Below, piece by piece: positions 1-12,737 of a stretch of DNA of 64,000 nucleotides. The DNA comes from Litomosoides sigmodontis (Eukaryota > Nematoda > Chromadorea > Rhabditida > Onchocercidae). Made by a program: the position numbers and the translations under genes. The stretch is taken from NCBI GenBank assembly GCA_963070105.1, contig OY718805.1, positions 8,177,001 to 8,241,000 of the forward strand, read 5' to 3'. The notes under the pieces were generated by a model. That model was not told the DNA's origin. It ran no database searches and saw nothing but the letters and a program-made list of their open reading frames with translations. Positions within the stretch are counted from its first letter, which is position 1. Each line of letters begins with the position of its first letter.

Positions 1-1854
1 GTGCTACGATTCAGGTAAACCATTATAAACAGATTGCAGTATTGTATATTTTTTAAAGAATGACGAAGGTATTAATTCCGTGTTTATAATCTGAACTAAT
101 TTATTGTTCATGCATCGAAAACTGTTCACCGTAGTTGATCGAAAATGCTGCTCAGCTTAAAAGTAAGCGCTTCTGCTGCTGCCATTAAAATGAAACCAAG
201 TAAATTAAGAGCCGGTGTCACTAACGTATAGTGATTTTAGTGACTTAAATTGCAAGTTGTAGGTTTTAGCTTTATGATAATTTGCAAGTTTGGCTTTTGT
301 GTTTTGATTATGTGTATGTTTTGCAGATTGTCTTAGCACTTCCATTTCTGCTCCATGATCCATTCTCTTATTTGCAAAAATCTTTCGATTTGGGGAGAGT
401 TTTTCTTTTCGAATGGACGGTAAATTGGCGATTCTTGTCGGAAGCGATATTTTTAGATCATCGATTCCACATATTATTATTGGTTGTTCATATTGTTCTA
501 CTTTTCTGTGCCGGTTACGTGTGGTTTAGGTATTGTTTACATTATTCGATTTTACTTTTTACGAAGTGAGACATTTTCTCGAGGTGTTGGAAACTATTTT
601 AATTACTCGATCGCTGCGAGAAGTATAAAATTCATAAGTTTAGCAGAAAAATGAGTTCGTTGCATATGAAAGGGTGAAATGGCTGGGTTACGGGAATGCA
701 GCTGTAAGCTAGCTTATAAACTCAGTACTTCAAATAGCAATAGAAATATCACCTAACGTGAGAATGGTTGGTTGCAGGCGATATGGAGGATGTATGCATA
801 TGTTATCAATATTAAGATATAGTAAAATATCGTTGAGCACTAACGGTAAGTGTACTTTTTCCTGCTATATTAGCTAAAAACTCTTATAACTTAGTTCTCA
901 CAATCAGTATAATAAGGTAACATGTATCGTGTATTCAGTTATTTTAACTTATTGGACAGCGATGACTTTTAGAGCTAGGCCGATTTTTTTTTTTGAACTA
1001 ACTGATAAGTTTTCAGAAATGCTCCTAGCTTTGTTCACAGCAAATTTAATCGGTATAAGTGTTGCCCGATCATTGCATTATCAGTTTTACAGTTGGTACT
1101 TTCATACATTGTCTTATTTGCTGTTTGCTGGTTTGCCTTTCAATAATGAATGGTTCTTTACAACAGGCGTAGTGGCATCCGTGCGAAAGTAAATTTCGTA
1201 TTTTGGCTGTTAGTATTTGGTTGTAGTGTTGCAGTAATATTTCACTGTTATGGGAATATTTGGGTTACTTTTTCTTAATAAAAACTATGTAAATGCATAA
1301 GTTAATATCTAATTTTTCATAGAAAGTTTTACAGAAAGAAATCAAATGTCATTCAAATTCCTAAGTTCAGTGGTGATACTTTATCGCCATTATCAATAAT
1401 CTTGCGGTACGTTCTCCAACGTTTAACTTGTAATTTTCGACATTATTAGACCGAACTTTTAACAGTTGATAAAAGTAGAGGATTACAAAGATGTCTGTTA
1501 TATTCCATTTACCCATATACGTTAACTGTTGAAAATATCCATTGGGAAACGAAACGTAGCTTATTTACTTGCTTTGAAGCATTAATTATCAGTTGTGTAA
1601 TCGACAACAACACACAGTTTAGAGAAGGGAGCACCGTATTTATGTGTGTATAAGTTGTAGCATTCAGAGAATGAAAGTACAATCGTTAGAAGTTATAAAT
1701 TTTTAGATGTTGTATTCTGATTGGAATCGAGATATGCTGGAACACCTATCCTTCAACAGTTGTCAGTTCAGCAATGCTTCACTGCTTCCACATAGCTGTA
1801 CTTTGCATATTGATGCATGATTATCATGCTAATAGCAATGTTAAAACATATTAA
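1..1854 (+). CDS. alg3: ALG3, dolichyl-P-Man:Man5GlcNAc2-PP-dolichol alpha-1,3-mannosyltransferase, C-terminal part
   Basis: Five exons at the 3' end of a gene whose 5' part lies outside the window: 1-14 (partial), 327-529, 778-845, 1017-1188 and 1707-1854 (stop TAA 1852-1854). All junctions agree in phase (0, 2, 1, 2) and give about 200 residues; family members are about 440. Family landmarks are visible: [31 protein letters not shown], a membrane segment [12 protein letters not shown], then [20 protein letters not shown] and [12 protein letters not shown] near the C-terminus. In this family the enzyme is a multi-membrane-span ER protein that adds the first alpha-1,3 mannose on the lumenal side during N-glycan precursor assembly. 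The short exon 778-845 is a weakly conserved loop and rests mainly on splice sites and phase. The next gene on the same strand starts 511 bases downstream. Confidence 0.9.
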
Positions 1855-2356
1855 ATTATGTAAACTTCATTTATCATTTATAATTATTTGCAATTATTCG
1901 TATAAGAATATTAAATAGACCCCACTGTTGTTTCAGGAGTGATATAACTTGATTGTACAAAGCTGACATTTCATCCCTGTGATTCCTTAATTTTTATTAT
2001 ATCAATTGGTCGTCGAATAGATCACCTGTTCCTTTTTATTATTTGTATTTCTGAAATATCGAAATTTGATTGATGGGCAGCATTCGATGATTTGTTTTTC
2101 CCCATGATAAGCTTTATCAGACTTGATCGTTTTAAATAACACTGATCATGACTATGTTATATACCTTTTGATTATGTTACATACCTCTCGATTGTTGTGT
2201 ACATTATTGAATACAGTGAACGCTCGGTCATTTATGAGAATTTTCTCGCAGTTTTAATGTCAGATCAAATTTGATTGAAATCAATATCTATGTGAGCACA
2301 TCCTTTTCCTCTTTCACCTCCTTACATTTAAAACGATATTTTAACATTAACTCATT

Positions 2357-2365
2357 AATTTCAGG
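2357..2365 (+). promoter_or_regulatory. Probable spliced-leader trans-splice acceptor for NDUFAF5
   Basis: TTTCAG followed by G and then the ATG at 2366. No upstream coding exon is visible, so the site is read as a trans-splice acceptor. The SL usage itself is an inference. Confidence 0.5.
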
Positions 2366-4847
2366 ATGACGTTTTCGCCTTGTTGTTCTCGTACAGTTTT
2401 GCCTGCGTTGCATAATTTGTCGACAAATTCGATGAAATGTTTGGGTCAGATATCTCTTAAAACGAAAACTGTTCCTATGCATTTCTTATGTACCGTTTCG
2501 AGAGCTACCATAATTTTTGATCGTGAGGCAAAGAGAATACAGCGTAACAGAGCTGCACAGTTGGACGATTACAATGTTTGTCAATACGTCAAAGTTAGTT
2601 ATTTGAATTCCATTTTTACTCTTGTTGTATTTTCATGAATTGACACTATTAATTATAACAAAATTTACATCCTCATTTGTTGTTTGCAGACCTCTTGAAA
2701 GAGTATGAAACAAAATTTTTAAAAAGATTACAATAAGATATTGTTTTATATTAGCATAAGTTGTAGTTATTAATATCAGATTGCTCGCGATTCAGTTGGG
2801 CAATGACAAAATGTTTATCGAATCAGGCTAAATTATTTAAAAGTAACAAAGCTTTTCCTGATTAATTTTATAGACAAGAATGGTTTCCTAGGTTTCCGGT
2901 TCCACAAAATTTTGATGAAATAAATTTCTCCAATTCGTTTTTGGATTCTGAAATGGATAGAGCCATTTGTATTGGTTGAATTTAAGGATGAAATAGCATA
3001 TCGCGTGGCGGATAAAGTGTTCGATTTGACCAAATTTAATGATGTCTGCATTGATATCGGATGCGGCAGTGGCCATATTGCAATGAACTTGATTAAAGTA
3101 ATTTTAAATTTGTTTCATCATTTTTGCTCATGATTCTTCAAAAACTGATTGAGTAACTTAATAGATCAAGTCATGCTGAATATAAGTCATCCGAAGTGCA
3201 TCCTGATTAAGTATTGGCAAATGAAGGCAAATTTGCCCATGAGAACGAGTTTATCTATTGGCATTATAACGTTTTAGAAAGAGACTTCCTTTGCTTCGTA
3301 TGCAACCATCTTTCCGACAGAAAGCTTGTATTTGTTTTACTTATAAACAGAACAAATTCTCATAATTTTATTTCTTGTGCAGGAAGTTTCTTAGGAAATT
3401 CGAAAAAAAGTTGTGCAAAATAGAAGAGTTTTATGGTTTTACAGAGGAGAGATAGAATTACATATAAGCATAAATTGTGGATCGTAAATGGTTGAAAAGC
3501 TATGAATGCATAGGAAAATGTGGGTATCATCCTTCAATGTGATATAAGCGCAGGAATGATACGACGAAGTAAAGATGTCACGGACTCTGAAGTGCCTGTT
3601 CTGAGCGTCATTGCGGACGAATCATTGGCACCTTTCCGGGAGAAGTCAGCTGATTTGGTGGTATCCAGCCTTAGTGCCCATTGGGTTAATGATCTCCCTA
3701 AATGGTTTGTGCTTATTTGTTTTGCTAGTTTTGAGATAAAGAAAATTCCGAACATTGTTATCGCTTGCCGGTGTTATAGTTAGTATCATATGGTAAGATT
3801 CATATTGTATTACTACATCAATTCTGGACAGCCTTAGACTTCACTCAAAGAGTGTGTTGCCTGATTCATTTCACAAAGTAATGAAATTTCCTTTTCCAGT
3901 AATAACAGGTTTGGCATTCTGAAGGGAGAGAGTTATAAACGTTTCATTTTCTGACTATTAAGTAGAGATGTAGAATTCAGATATTAATTTTAGCGTATTG
4001 CAGTGAATTTCTCCCAAGTTATTCGTTCTATCGGATTGTAGGTTTTCGCGTTGTTTATCAATTCTTCGTCCTGATTGCCCTCTCATTGGTGCTATGTTGG
4101 CCAATGAAACACTGCATGAACTTCGGATAGCCTTACAGCTAGCTGAAATGGAAAGATTAGGCGGCATTGGTCTGCATGTTTCACCGTTTGTTAGGGCGGA
4201 TGATGTCGGGTCACTGATGAGTCAGGCTGGTTTTGGAATGATTACGTTGGACACTGACGAGCTTACGGTAACAGTGTTATTTGTGCTTTGAAATCGACAA
4301 CTGATTAATGACCAATGAAATTTTTTTTCTAATATTTTTAAAATAATACAAGTGAGCAACAATGACATTGTTGCTATTTCATCAAAGTTTCGAGTTTGTT
4401 AAGTTCCATCAGAAAGTTGCTTGCCTTTTTTTTAGGTTGGTTATCCAAACATTTTCGCTCTACTCTATGATTTACAAGGTATGGGTGAGTCAAATGCATT
4501 ACGAAATCGATCAACACACGTTAGAAGAGATATTCTTATTGCCGCTGATGCTATTTATAGGTAAGGGTGCTGTGTGGACGTAATTGTTGCAAAGAATGTT
4601 TGTTTTTATGTAAATTTTATATGAATGTTGCATGTTGTATGTAAGGCAATATTATTTCAGATCAATGTTTTCTCGAGATGATGCTCCATGTCCAGCAAGT
4701 TTCCAAATTGTTTCATTTATTGGCTGGCGACCCGGTCCTTTAATGCCGAAACCAGCAAAGCGTGGATCACAGCAAGCATCATTCAAGGACATTGGAAAAA
4801 TTATCGAAGGAAAAGTACCATTCCCAGGAAAGGATTGTCCGAAATAG
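2366..4847 (+). CDS. NDUFAF5: NDUFAF5, mitochondrial complex I assembly factor (SAM-dependent methyltransferase fold)
   Basis: Six exons: 2366-2593, 2987-3097, 3514-3704, 4042-4267, 4436-4560, 4661-4847. They join in frame to 355 residues (human protein 345). The N-terminus is Ser/Thr/Lys-rich and fits a mitochondrial presequence. It is followed by the family opening IFDREAKRIQRNRAAQ, SAM-binding motif I DIGCGSGHIA, VVSSLSAHWVNDLP, LRPDCPLIGAM, ELRIALQLAEMERLGG, LLYDLQGMGESNA and a C-terminal KPAKRGSQQASFKDIGKI. NDUFAF5 is known to hydroxylate an arginine of NDUFS7 early in complex I assembly in the mitochondrial matrix; that function is taken from the family. The start was chosen because ATG 2366 sits one base after an AATTTCAG acceptor (2363-2364), the usual arrangement for a trans-spliced nematode mRNA. 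Confidence 0.92.
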
Positions 4848-6980
4848 TGGAAGATTTTCGAAATTTCCAAGATATCGTTTGAAGAAATTAGCTGACGCTG
4901 CGATCTTTTTATCGTTACTAATATGCATGTATTTTCTAATTTTTATTCCTCTGTTTCATTGTAATTATCATTATTTTTTTTTAAAGAATACTACAGGTAG
5001 GTTGCATTATTAAATCAATTAAATGAATTGTAGGGATTTTTCACACAGCACTCATAAATTTTGCATAGGAAAATACAGCTCGTCACATGTATTGATTTCA
5101 TCAGCCATAATTATTCTTAAAGGCTAATTGTAGGGGAACACAGAAACAAACTAACGCGTACAGAATCCTTAAAATACCTTGTAACTTTTAGTAAACGTAA
5201 AAATAATTATGATAGTGCAATCTTTGCTCTGTAATCCATTCTTTTCTCTTCTGACATAGTGAATCATTGTATTCAATTCCGTTTAATAGCCTCTAAATTT
5301 TTGCAGCGTAGCATTACCAATCCTTGATCGTGCCAATACTTTATTCAATAACCAAAAGCATTCAATCGATTGTATCAAATTAAGCTTTACTATTCCAATT
5401 TACCGACTAAATGGAAACTATAATATTTGACTTTTCCCTCTACTGGTCTAGACAAACCATTTCCGCTCAAATCCATATGCATATGAAACAGTCTTTCACC
5501 ATTTTTTTTTTCACTCTTGACAGTTGGAATTGCTCTATTGAAGAGATTTCGACACTGTAGTTTCTAACTGCAATCTTTTTTCCCCCACAACTACATTCTC
5601 ACTATTTCTGATATTGATTAATAACGTCGATCAGCAATAATCCGCCCATCAATAAAGTGATCGAAATTCTTCAAAATCTGATATCAATTTCAATTATTGG
5701 TAGTAAAAGGAATTCCGTTAAAGTCTAAAAGTAATAAAATATTATTATGGTAAAGACGAAAAATAGGACGATCTTATTATTCATATTAATGAAAAATTCG
5801 GCAAATATTTTTTACTTGATAAGATTAATAATTCAAAACTTTATGCAAATGTCATTTAGCATTCAACTGCTTATGTAATTATTTAAAAATATAATTATTT
5901 AAAACTTTTCTAGATGTTATCAGACGGATTTTTCCAATGGAACAATTCCGTATTTTGGAAATCACAAAATTTTTCGTTTCAACTTCAATAAAAGTTAATT
6001 ACAATTAAAATATCGAAATAATAAATCGAAATTTGGATTGATCATCTTGTAAATAAAAAATTTCAAGACAAATTGATAGATAGCAAATTATGTGGGAAGA
6101 AAAATTTTCCCTTCTTTGTGGGGAAAGAGGAATGTTGTAAAACAAATTTAAACATATGCATGTACATGTGAGCTTAATAAATCAAATGCAAAGTAAACTT
6201 AACAAGAAGATTGAATAAATTTCAACGTGCAACAATCATTCTACCATAATAGTAAATGAGCATTTCCGAAATATTTGAATTAATCAATAAATTAAAAAAT
6301 CCAATATTCCTGATATAAATTTAAATCAGAAATATTGTATTTTTTAATTTTCATTATTTGCTGCCAATCACCAAACAACGATCAACATTTTCACAGACAA
6401 ATTTGACAATAATTGCCCTAATTAATATGAAGTCCTAATTTTAATTAATTCCTTTCATTTGCATTCTCAAACAAATTCCATTGTGAACAGTTAGTTTCCT
6501 TTTATGATGAAATATTTTTTCAAAAAATTTTCAGTTTTTTTAACCTCGGTGACCCAAATTTTGATCTTACTAGAGTCCATTTTACATTCAACTGTGAATT
6601 CATACATTCACTAATTCAAATTTTGAATTGATGCATTTATTAGTACAGTTCCTTCTGCTCTTTTTTCCTTTTCAACAAAAATTAATATACCACGCACGCA
6701 GTCAATCAATCAAATATTCTTCCACTCCTTTAAATTTTTTGAAAAAAAAATTCACAATTATTATATTTTGATCAAATCTTTCCTCAGAATAGTTCTTTTG
6801 AGAGGGCGAAAAAAAACGTTTGTTAATTACATTCAAAATGAAGGCTTACGTCAGTTGTTGCTTATTATTCATTGAACGGTTGACACTTCATATTTGATAA
6901 TGTGCGGTTAAATCTTTGATGGCACATCTCATCCAGCAAAAATCCCAATCTTCCCTGCTCTCTCTCTCTTTACAATTAGC
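4848..6980. other. AT-rich noncoding stretch after NDUFAF5
   Basis: Mainly A/T runs, with short homopolymers. No reading frame with recognisable protein similarity and no convincing exon. It should contain the 3' UTR of NDUFAF5; I could not pick out a single clear polyadenylation signal. Confidence 0.5.
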
Positions 6981-7084
6981 TTTGAATTTAAAATGAAAGA
7001 AAACACTATTAACAGTCAGTTGATCCATGTCTGCAAAATTAACCCTCTTATCGTTCACTTCTTTCCCTTCTTCTCTTTCCCTTT

Positions 7085-7088
7085 CTCT

Positions 7089-7119
<31 letters not shown>

Positions 7120-7121
7120 TT
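7085..7121. repeat. CT microsatellite
   Basis: Pyrimidine-only tract with about 12 uninterrupted CT units. Similar short CT or GA tracts recur through the gene-poor region (7889-7935, 8430-8455, 8706-8723, 9598-9631, 9700-9731). Confidence 0.85.
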
Positions 7122-7190
7122 CTTGAAAACAACTCACTGCTTGCTGTCACTGCAACATTTTCACTTTTAGATCAATTCAATTCAATTCAG

Positions 7191-7263
7191 GTGACAGTGG
7201 TGTTGCACTCAAGCAGGGAAGACGTCATCGAACTGCCACTGTTGTGTTGTAATAATTGGGAAG
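7191..7263 (+). other. Exon-like, GC-richer island with hairpin potential
   Basis: A 73-base segment of mixed composition inside AT-rich repeats. It is preceded by ATTCAATTCAG (acceptor-like) and followed by GTAAGT (strong donor). It holds the inverted pair ACAGTGG / CCACTGT about 40 bases apart, extendable by G-U pairs to a 10-bp stem. It could be an untranslated or non-coding RNA exon. No protein similarity is seen. Confidence 0.25.
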
Positions 7264-7278
7264 TAAGTACAATTTCGT

Positions 7279-7383
7279 TTGTATTTCATTTCATTTCATT
7301 TCATTTCATTTCATTTCATTTCACTTCATTTCATTTCATTTCACTTCATTTCATTTCACTTCATTTCATTTCACTTCATTTTC
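7279..7383. repeat. Pentanucleotide (TTTCA)n minisatellite
   Basis: About 20 units of TTTCA, several carrying the variant CTTCA at regular spacing. Open frames through it are only an effect of the repeat. Confidence 0.9.
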
Positions 7384-10357
7384 GTTCTCTTCCGTTGTTT
7401 TTGAAACGAAAAATTATCCACTTAAAGGGTGTTTTACATTAGACAATTTAGCAATTTAAAGAAGTTAAAAAAAAAGAAAACATCCCAGTGACATCGATCG
7501 ATGACATCGATAAATATTTGCCTTTTTTTCCTTTTTGTTTTCACCAAAAAAAAAAATGTTTGCTAGAAATTCTGACACAAAAGAAAGAAGGGAAAAACAA
7601 AAAACACAAAAAAAAACCCGGCTTGTTTACTCATTAAATGAAACGAAATAAAAATTACAAGTGAATTAGTGCGAAGTAGCAAATAAAATATTTCAAATTT
7701 ATTTCATTTTAATCTAATTTATTTACTTCAACTTATTACATTTCTATTTATTAAAATTATATATTCAATTTAAAATGTGTGTATTTATTTCATGCGAGAT
7801 TTGTTGCTTAAATTTTATAATTTAAAATGTTTTAAATTGTATTAAAACTATCAAAATGCTATTTAAAAATTAATTTTCCCTTTCTTTCCCTCTCTCTCTT
7901 TCCCTTTCTCTTTCTCTTTCTCTTTCTCCTCCCCTCTTTCTATCTAGTTGCAATTGATGAAAGAATGGAGAGGTAAGAAATGAGTGTGAATGAATGATAG
8001 CAATTACCCTTCTTGATTGGTATAAGGGAGTGACAATAATTGAAGAAATATTTTAAATAAAATGCATAGCAAAGTACATACATTATTTATGTAAACGAAA
8101 AAAAACAAACAAAAAAAAGAGAACAAAAATAAAAGTTCAGGAAATTTGAAATGTATCATTAATTAACAAAAATGAAATAATTGAAACAAAATACTTCAAT
8201 ATGTTTCCACAAACATACTAATTTTGGCGTTAGCGTGTAATCAATAAATTTGTCATATCATTTATTCCAAACAAAACAAAAACAACACTTACGCTACCAA
8301 ATTAAAAATTCCAAATTTAGGTCATTTACACTTAAATATCAAATTTTTCATGTGATAAAAATAAATAGCAAATTAATTTGCAAAAAATTTCACTAAATAC
8401 CTTCTCACTCAAAGCACATATCATTAGTGAGAGAGAGAGAGAGAGTGAGTGAGAAAAAAAATTGAAAAAAGAAATTTCCATCATCAAATGATCAATTTTA
8501 GGATAAATCACAAACTGCACCCTTCCTTTTTCTCCCCTTTTTCAATTTTACATGATTGATTTAAAAAAAAAAAATTTCTTAAATAATATGCAAGGGAAAG
8601 TTAAAAAAATTGCTTACTAATATTTCATCCTATTTTATCACATCTCAACTAATTCCTCATTAATCAGCAATTTTTTTTTTGTTTGAAATCGTTTTCTTTC
8701 TTTTTTTCTCTCTCTCTCTCTCATTATACTTAAAATTTCTCTATCATTTTACCTATTGCTAATTGCAATAGATATTTTGCTAATTCTACTGGAATTTTAA
8801 TTTCATTACTCTTATTCTGGCATCCTTATTTCTTCCTCTACCAAAAATATGGTCATTTAAGAGCTTGTCCAATCAATTAATTAAAAGTTTCTATGTGCAG
8901 TTAATTAATTAAAGGTTGCACAATCAATGAAAATGATCACTATTGATTTCTTAGCTGCAAAATTTTAAGGCTAATGTTGCATGTGCTGTTGTGACTAATT
9001 AACAAAATTGATTAATTAACAAAAATGAAAGCATTAATTAACAAAATTAATGTGACATTTAAGGCATTTTGTGGATTGGATGACTGGAAATTCCTGTCGC
9101 TGTTCAAAAATATATGTGTTTTGATAGCGCATTATCAGTCACGCGGGCCTTTAAGGCATGTCTTATCATTTCATGTTAGGCAATCTTTTGTCGCTTATCA
9201 AACAAACGAAAGGTGTTGTCTGCCACTCCTCCTGAGCCTTAAGATCGAGCTTATCATTTCCTGATTTCTTGGTATTTCAATTTTAATTTTTTCCGGAATT
9301 TTACAGTGGACGAACTGAAATGGTTGTGAGTGAAAAGATTGTCATCGTTGTCTTTTTTTTTTGTTTTTGTTTTCTTGCAAAAATATTCATCATAATTTTG
9401 CCTAAATAACATTAAAATTTTCACTTTTTTTTTCTTCTTTACGTGAAAGTCTTCTCTGAGACACGCACAGAGATGAACGAAAGACACGTAAGTTGCGAAG
9501 AGCAATAACAATGATAGCTCGTAGAAAAACAAAAAACTTGAAGATGTTTGTTTGTTTGTTTGTTTACTGCTTTCTGTAGAAGAGAGAAAAAGAAAAGAGG
9601 GAGAGAGAGAGAGGGAGAGAGAGAGAGATGGAGAATGAGAAGAAGGAGAAGAATCACAATGGCAATTTAAAGAGATTTTTCTTTTGTCAATTTTTTCGCT
9701 CTCTTTCTCTCTCCCTCTCTCTCTCTCTTTCGTCCTTTTTTTTTCAAAATCGAATTGATTTGTAATCTGTAAATTTTTCTTATTTTGAATGTTTCACTTA
9801 TTTAGCACCTAATTTCATGAGAAACACAACGATAAGCTTGATAGCGTTTTTGTGGACAACTTAAGAGAACTTGAAATGCGATCGTCACTCCTACCTACGT
9901 CTATTTCACTTTCAAATTTTAACATTTTAATTCTTTTAAACAGTCATTAAATGCTGCAAGCTGAGTGAGGCAAGAAGAAAAGGATGAAATGAGGCTATAT
10001 TAACTTTACTTATATTTGTTAATTTACCTATATTAACCCCTGTAATATAGGTAAATTGTGACGTGAAATCCTTACGTTTTTTTCCCTTTTTTCTTTTCAA
10101 TGGCTTATTATTTTTTCCTGCGATTGATCAGTTCATTTAATTCATTCAACTAAATGTTTAGCTAATCATTGTGATGATAAAATTTACCAAATTATTCATT
10201 TTCATTTAATTTATGCTTTCGCAGCAGATAGAATTTAATCGTTAACGCTTGCGCATTGTATTGCTATTGCAGAACAAATTCTACTTGCAGCAATCAATCG
10301 TCCACATGCTTTGCTACAAATATCACGTGTGCAAAAGTTATTACTACGTGAATAATT
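7384..10357. other. Gene-poor low-complexity region
   Basis: A/T-rich sequence with poly-A and poly-T runs, CT/GA microsatellites (9598-9631 GA-rich, 9700-9731 CT-rich) and one more complex island at about 9047-9265. No splice-bounded frame with known similarity was found. Confidence 0.5.
9598..9731. repeat. GA tract facing CT tract
   Basis: A purine tract at 9578-9650 (GAGAGA core 9600-9629) is followed about 70 bases later by a CT-rich tract at 9700-9731. The two are complementary and could pair across the spacer. Confidence 0.6.
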
Positions 10358-10360
10358 TTT

Positions 10361-10482
10361 AATTATACGTAAGTAAAAATACGTGAACAAAAAAAAAGCC
10401 GACAACAAATATTTCTTCCTTAATTATACGTGAGTAAAAATACGTGAACAAAAAAAAAGCCGACAAACAAACGTTTCTTCCT
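10361..10482. repeat. 61-bp tandem duplication
   Basis: Two copies of a roughly 61-bp unit starting AATTATACGT at 10361 and 10422. They share the core AAAAATACGTGAAC, a poly-A run and AGCCGACAA. The copies differ by a few substitutions. Confidence 0.8.
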
Positions 10483-10580
10483 CTTTCTTTCTTTCTCATA
10501 TTTTTGTTTTAGGGCGGCAGCATGTCCATCCTATAAACAAACACTTGTGAAAATATTTTAATAATTATAATGATTTTTCA

Positions 10581-10860
10581 TGCTATCACTGCTATTATCA
10601 TTATCATTTATTAATTATCACCACTCTCACTCCTTATGCTATCACTGCTATTATCATTATCATTTATTAATTATCACCACTCTCACTCCTTATGCTATCA
10701 CTGCTATTATCATTATCATTTATTAATTATCACCACTCTCACTCCTTATGCTATCACTGCTATTATCATTATCATTTATTAATTATCACCACTCTCACTC
10801 CTTATGCTATCACTGCTATTATCATTATCATTTATTAATTATCACCACCCTCACTCCTAT
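10581..10860. repeat. 56-bp tandem repeat, five copies
   Basis: Units begin TGCTATCACTGCTATTATC at 10581, 10637, 10693, 10749 and 10805, an exact 56-bp period. The first four copies look identical; the last diverges near its end (CACCCTCACTCC). Further ATC/ATT-rich sequence follows. Confidence 0.95.
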
Positions 10861-12700
10861 CATTGCTTTTGTGTTCAGCTATGACGCAACACAACGATGA
10901 TAATTTTCATCATTTTTAATCCTAGCAATGACAACGAATGTGTGTTGTGTGCGCTATCATTTCTTCCAACATTGACGATGCAAATGAAAATGAAAGTGTA
11001 AAATGATTTAATGAGTTGCATTTATTAATTGGAATTGCACAGCGATTTAAGTTGTAACAGTTCAATGACATTAATTAAGGTCATGCAATTTGCAAATGAT
11101 ATGTGATTGTTAGTGGAGGACACATGCACTTTTAGAATTCAAAATTGGTAAAATGACGAAAGAACAAAAGAGGAAGAGAGGGGGAGAGAGAGGAAGGAAA
11201 TGTGACAAAGTTGACAGTAATTGATGGTTGCACATTGTTGGATAACTGTAAAATGCACTTTGTTTCATTTTTTTTCTTTCTTTTTTAAAAAAAATTACCA
11301 CAACAATTCCGTTGTGACAAAAATTTGGTGAATTTTTATGATTTAAAAATTTTTTACTTTTTTTTCTTTGATTTATGATTTGAAGGATGAAAGTTGATAA
11401 TTTTAAACATTAATTGGCATTCAAATTTGAAACATCCATTCATTTATATTTTACTGTTTTATATTTTTCATTATATTTGCACTGTTCGCTTTTTTCTTTT
11501 GTGACCCATTTATGAAATGGAATGGATGAATTTAATTTGTTAAAAATTTGAACGATTAATTTGCACTATCAATAATTTCATTTAATAACTGCTAGTTTTT
11601 CGTGAAATTTCAAAAAAATGGAAAATGATCAATTATGCGAATTATTTGTAGAATTCAATGGAAGTATGATTTAACTTTAAAAAAACACACACACACACAC
11701 ATACAAAGTTAAATGGAACAAAAACTCTTTCATCATACGTAACTATGATGACGTAAAGCAAAATTTATTGCTTAAAAATTTATTGTGTGTGAAAAATGTT
11801 AAAGTGTAAATGAATATCAGAACTAATATTAATTAAATTAATTCTTGAATAATTCCATTCTTTTTTTTTTGTTTCGTGCTATTAACACTTTCCTACATGG
11901 AGCATATATTATCATCAATTTTCTCTCCTCCTGCAAAATACGATGCAAATATTTTCCGCTCTTCCTATCTGATGGATGAATGGCAGGCACTGTCTCTTCC
12001 GCACCTAACAACCATACCACACTACGACAAGGCCGCCAACGACAATAACAACGACAGCGGCAACCACCTACTGCCACTACTACTACTACTACTCATTATC
12101 GTTATCACTATTGTTATTGTTCTTCTTATTCCTTATTAATATTTACTGCTATTTTCAATTATTATTATCATTTTTATCAATCATTAATTAATTACTATTA
12201 CTATTAGTATTGCTATTGCCTTTACTACTACTGTTATTATTACCGTTATTTACCATTATTAATTATGACTTATTAATTACTATTGTTATTACTATTATTT
12301 TTTAGCATTATCATTATTACGATTACTTTTATCGCTGCCACCACTAATAATGCAACATTAACGCTAATAGTATCAGTATTTAATAAATTAATAGTAATGA
12401 TAATAATAGTAATAATGGTGTTAATAATACTAATAACGAATAATGATAATGGGAACGATACTGATATTATAACTGAAATAGTAATATTGCTAGCGGTAAT
12501 TCAAATAAAAAAATTCGTGAAAAAAAAAGATTTGCCATTTCGACTAATAACAATTGTTCATTGCCATTTATTACATATTGAATTTTTTGTCAAATATGAT
12601 TTATGTGAGTTGTTTAATACGATATTTGATTAAATAATCGATTAAGTATTTTAATATAGTATTTGATTGAACAGTCAATTAAGTATATGCTGATGCGTGT

Positions 12701-12737
<37 letters not shown>

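Noticed and set aside
120..240. Additional ALG3 exon around ATGCTGCTCAGC (possible IKM motif)
   Set aside because: The phase and homology of exons 1-14 and 327-529 join directly (ATIQ then IVLALPFLL), leaving no place for it.
6993..7459. Open frames rich in Phe/His/Ser (149 and 67 residues)
   Set aside because: They follow the TTTCA pentamer and CT tracts; no protein similarity.
12283..12633. 116-residue Ile/Leu-rich + strand frame resembling a membrane protein
   Set aside because: Lies in degenerate ATT/ATA repeats; composition explains the hydrophobicity.
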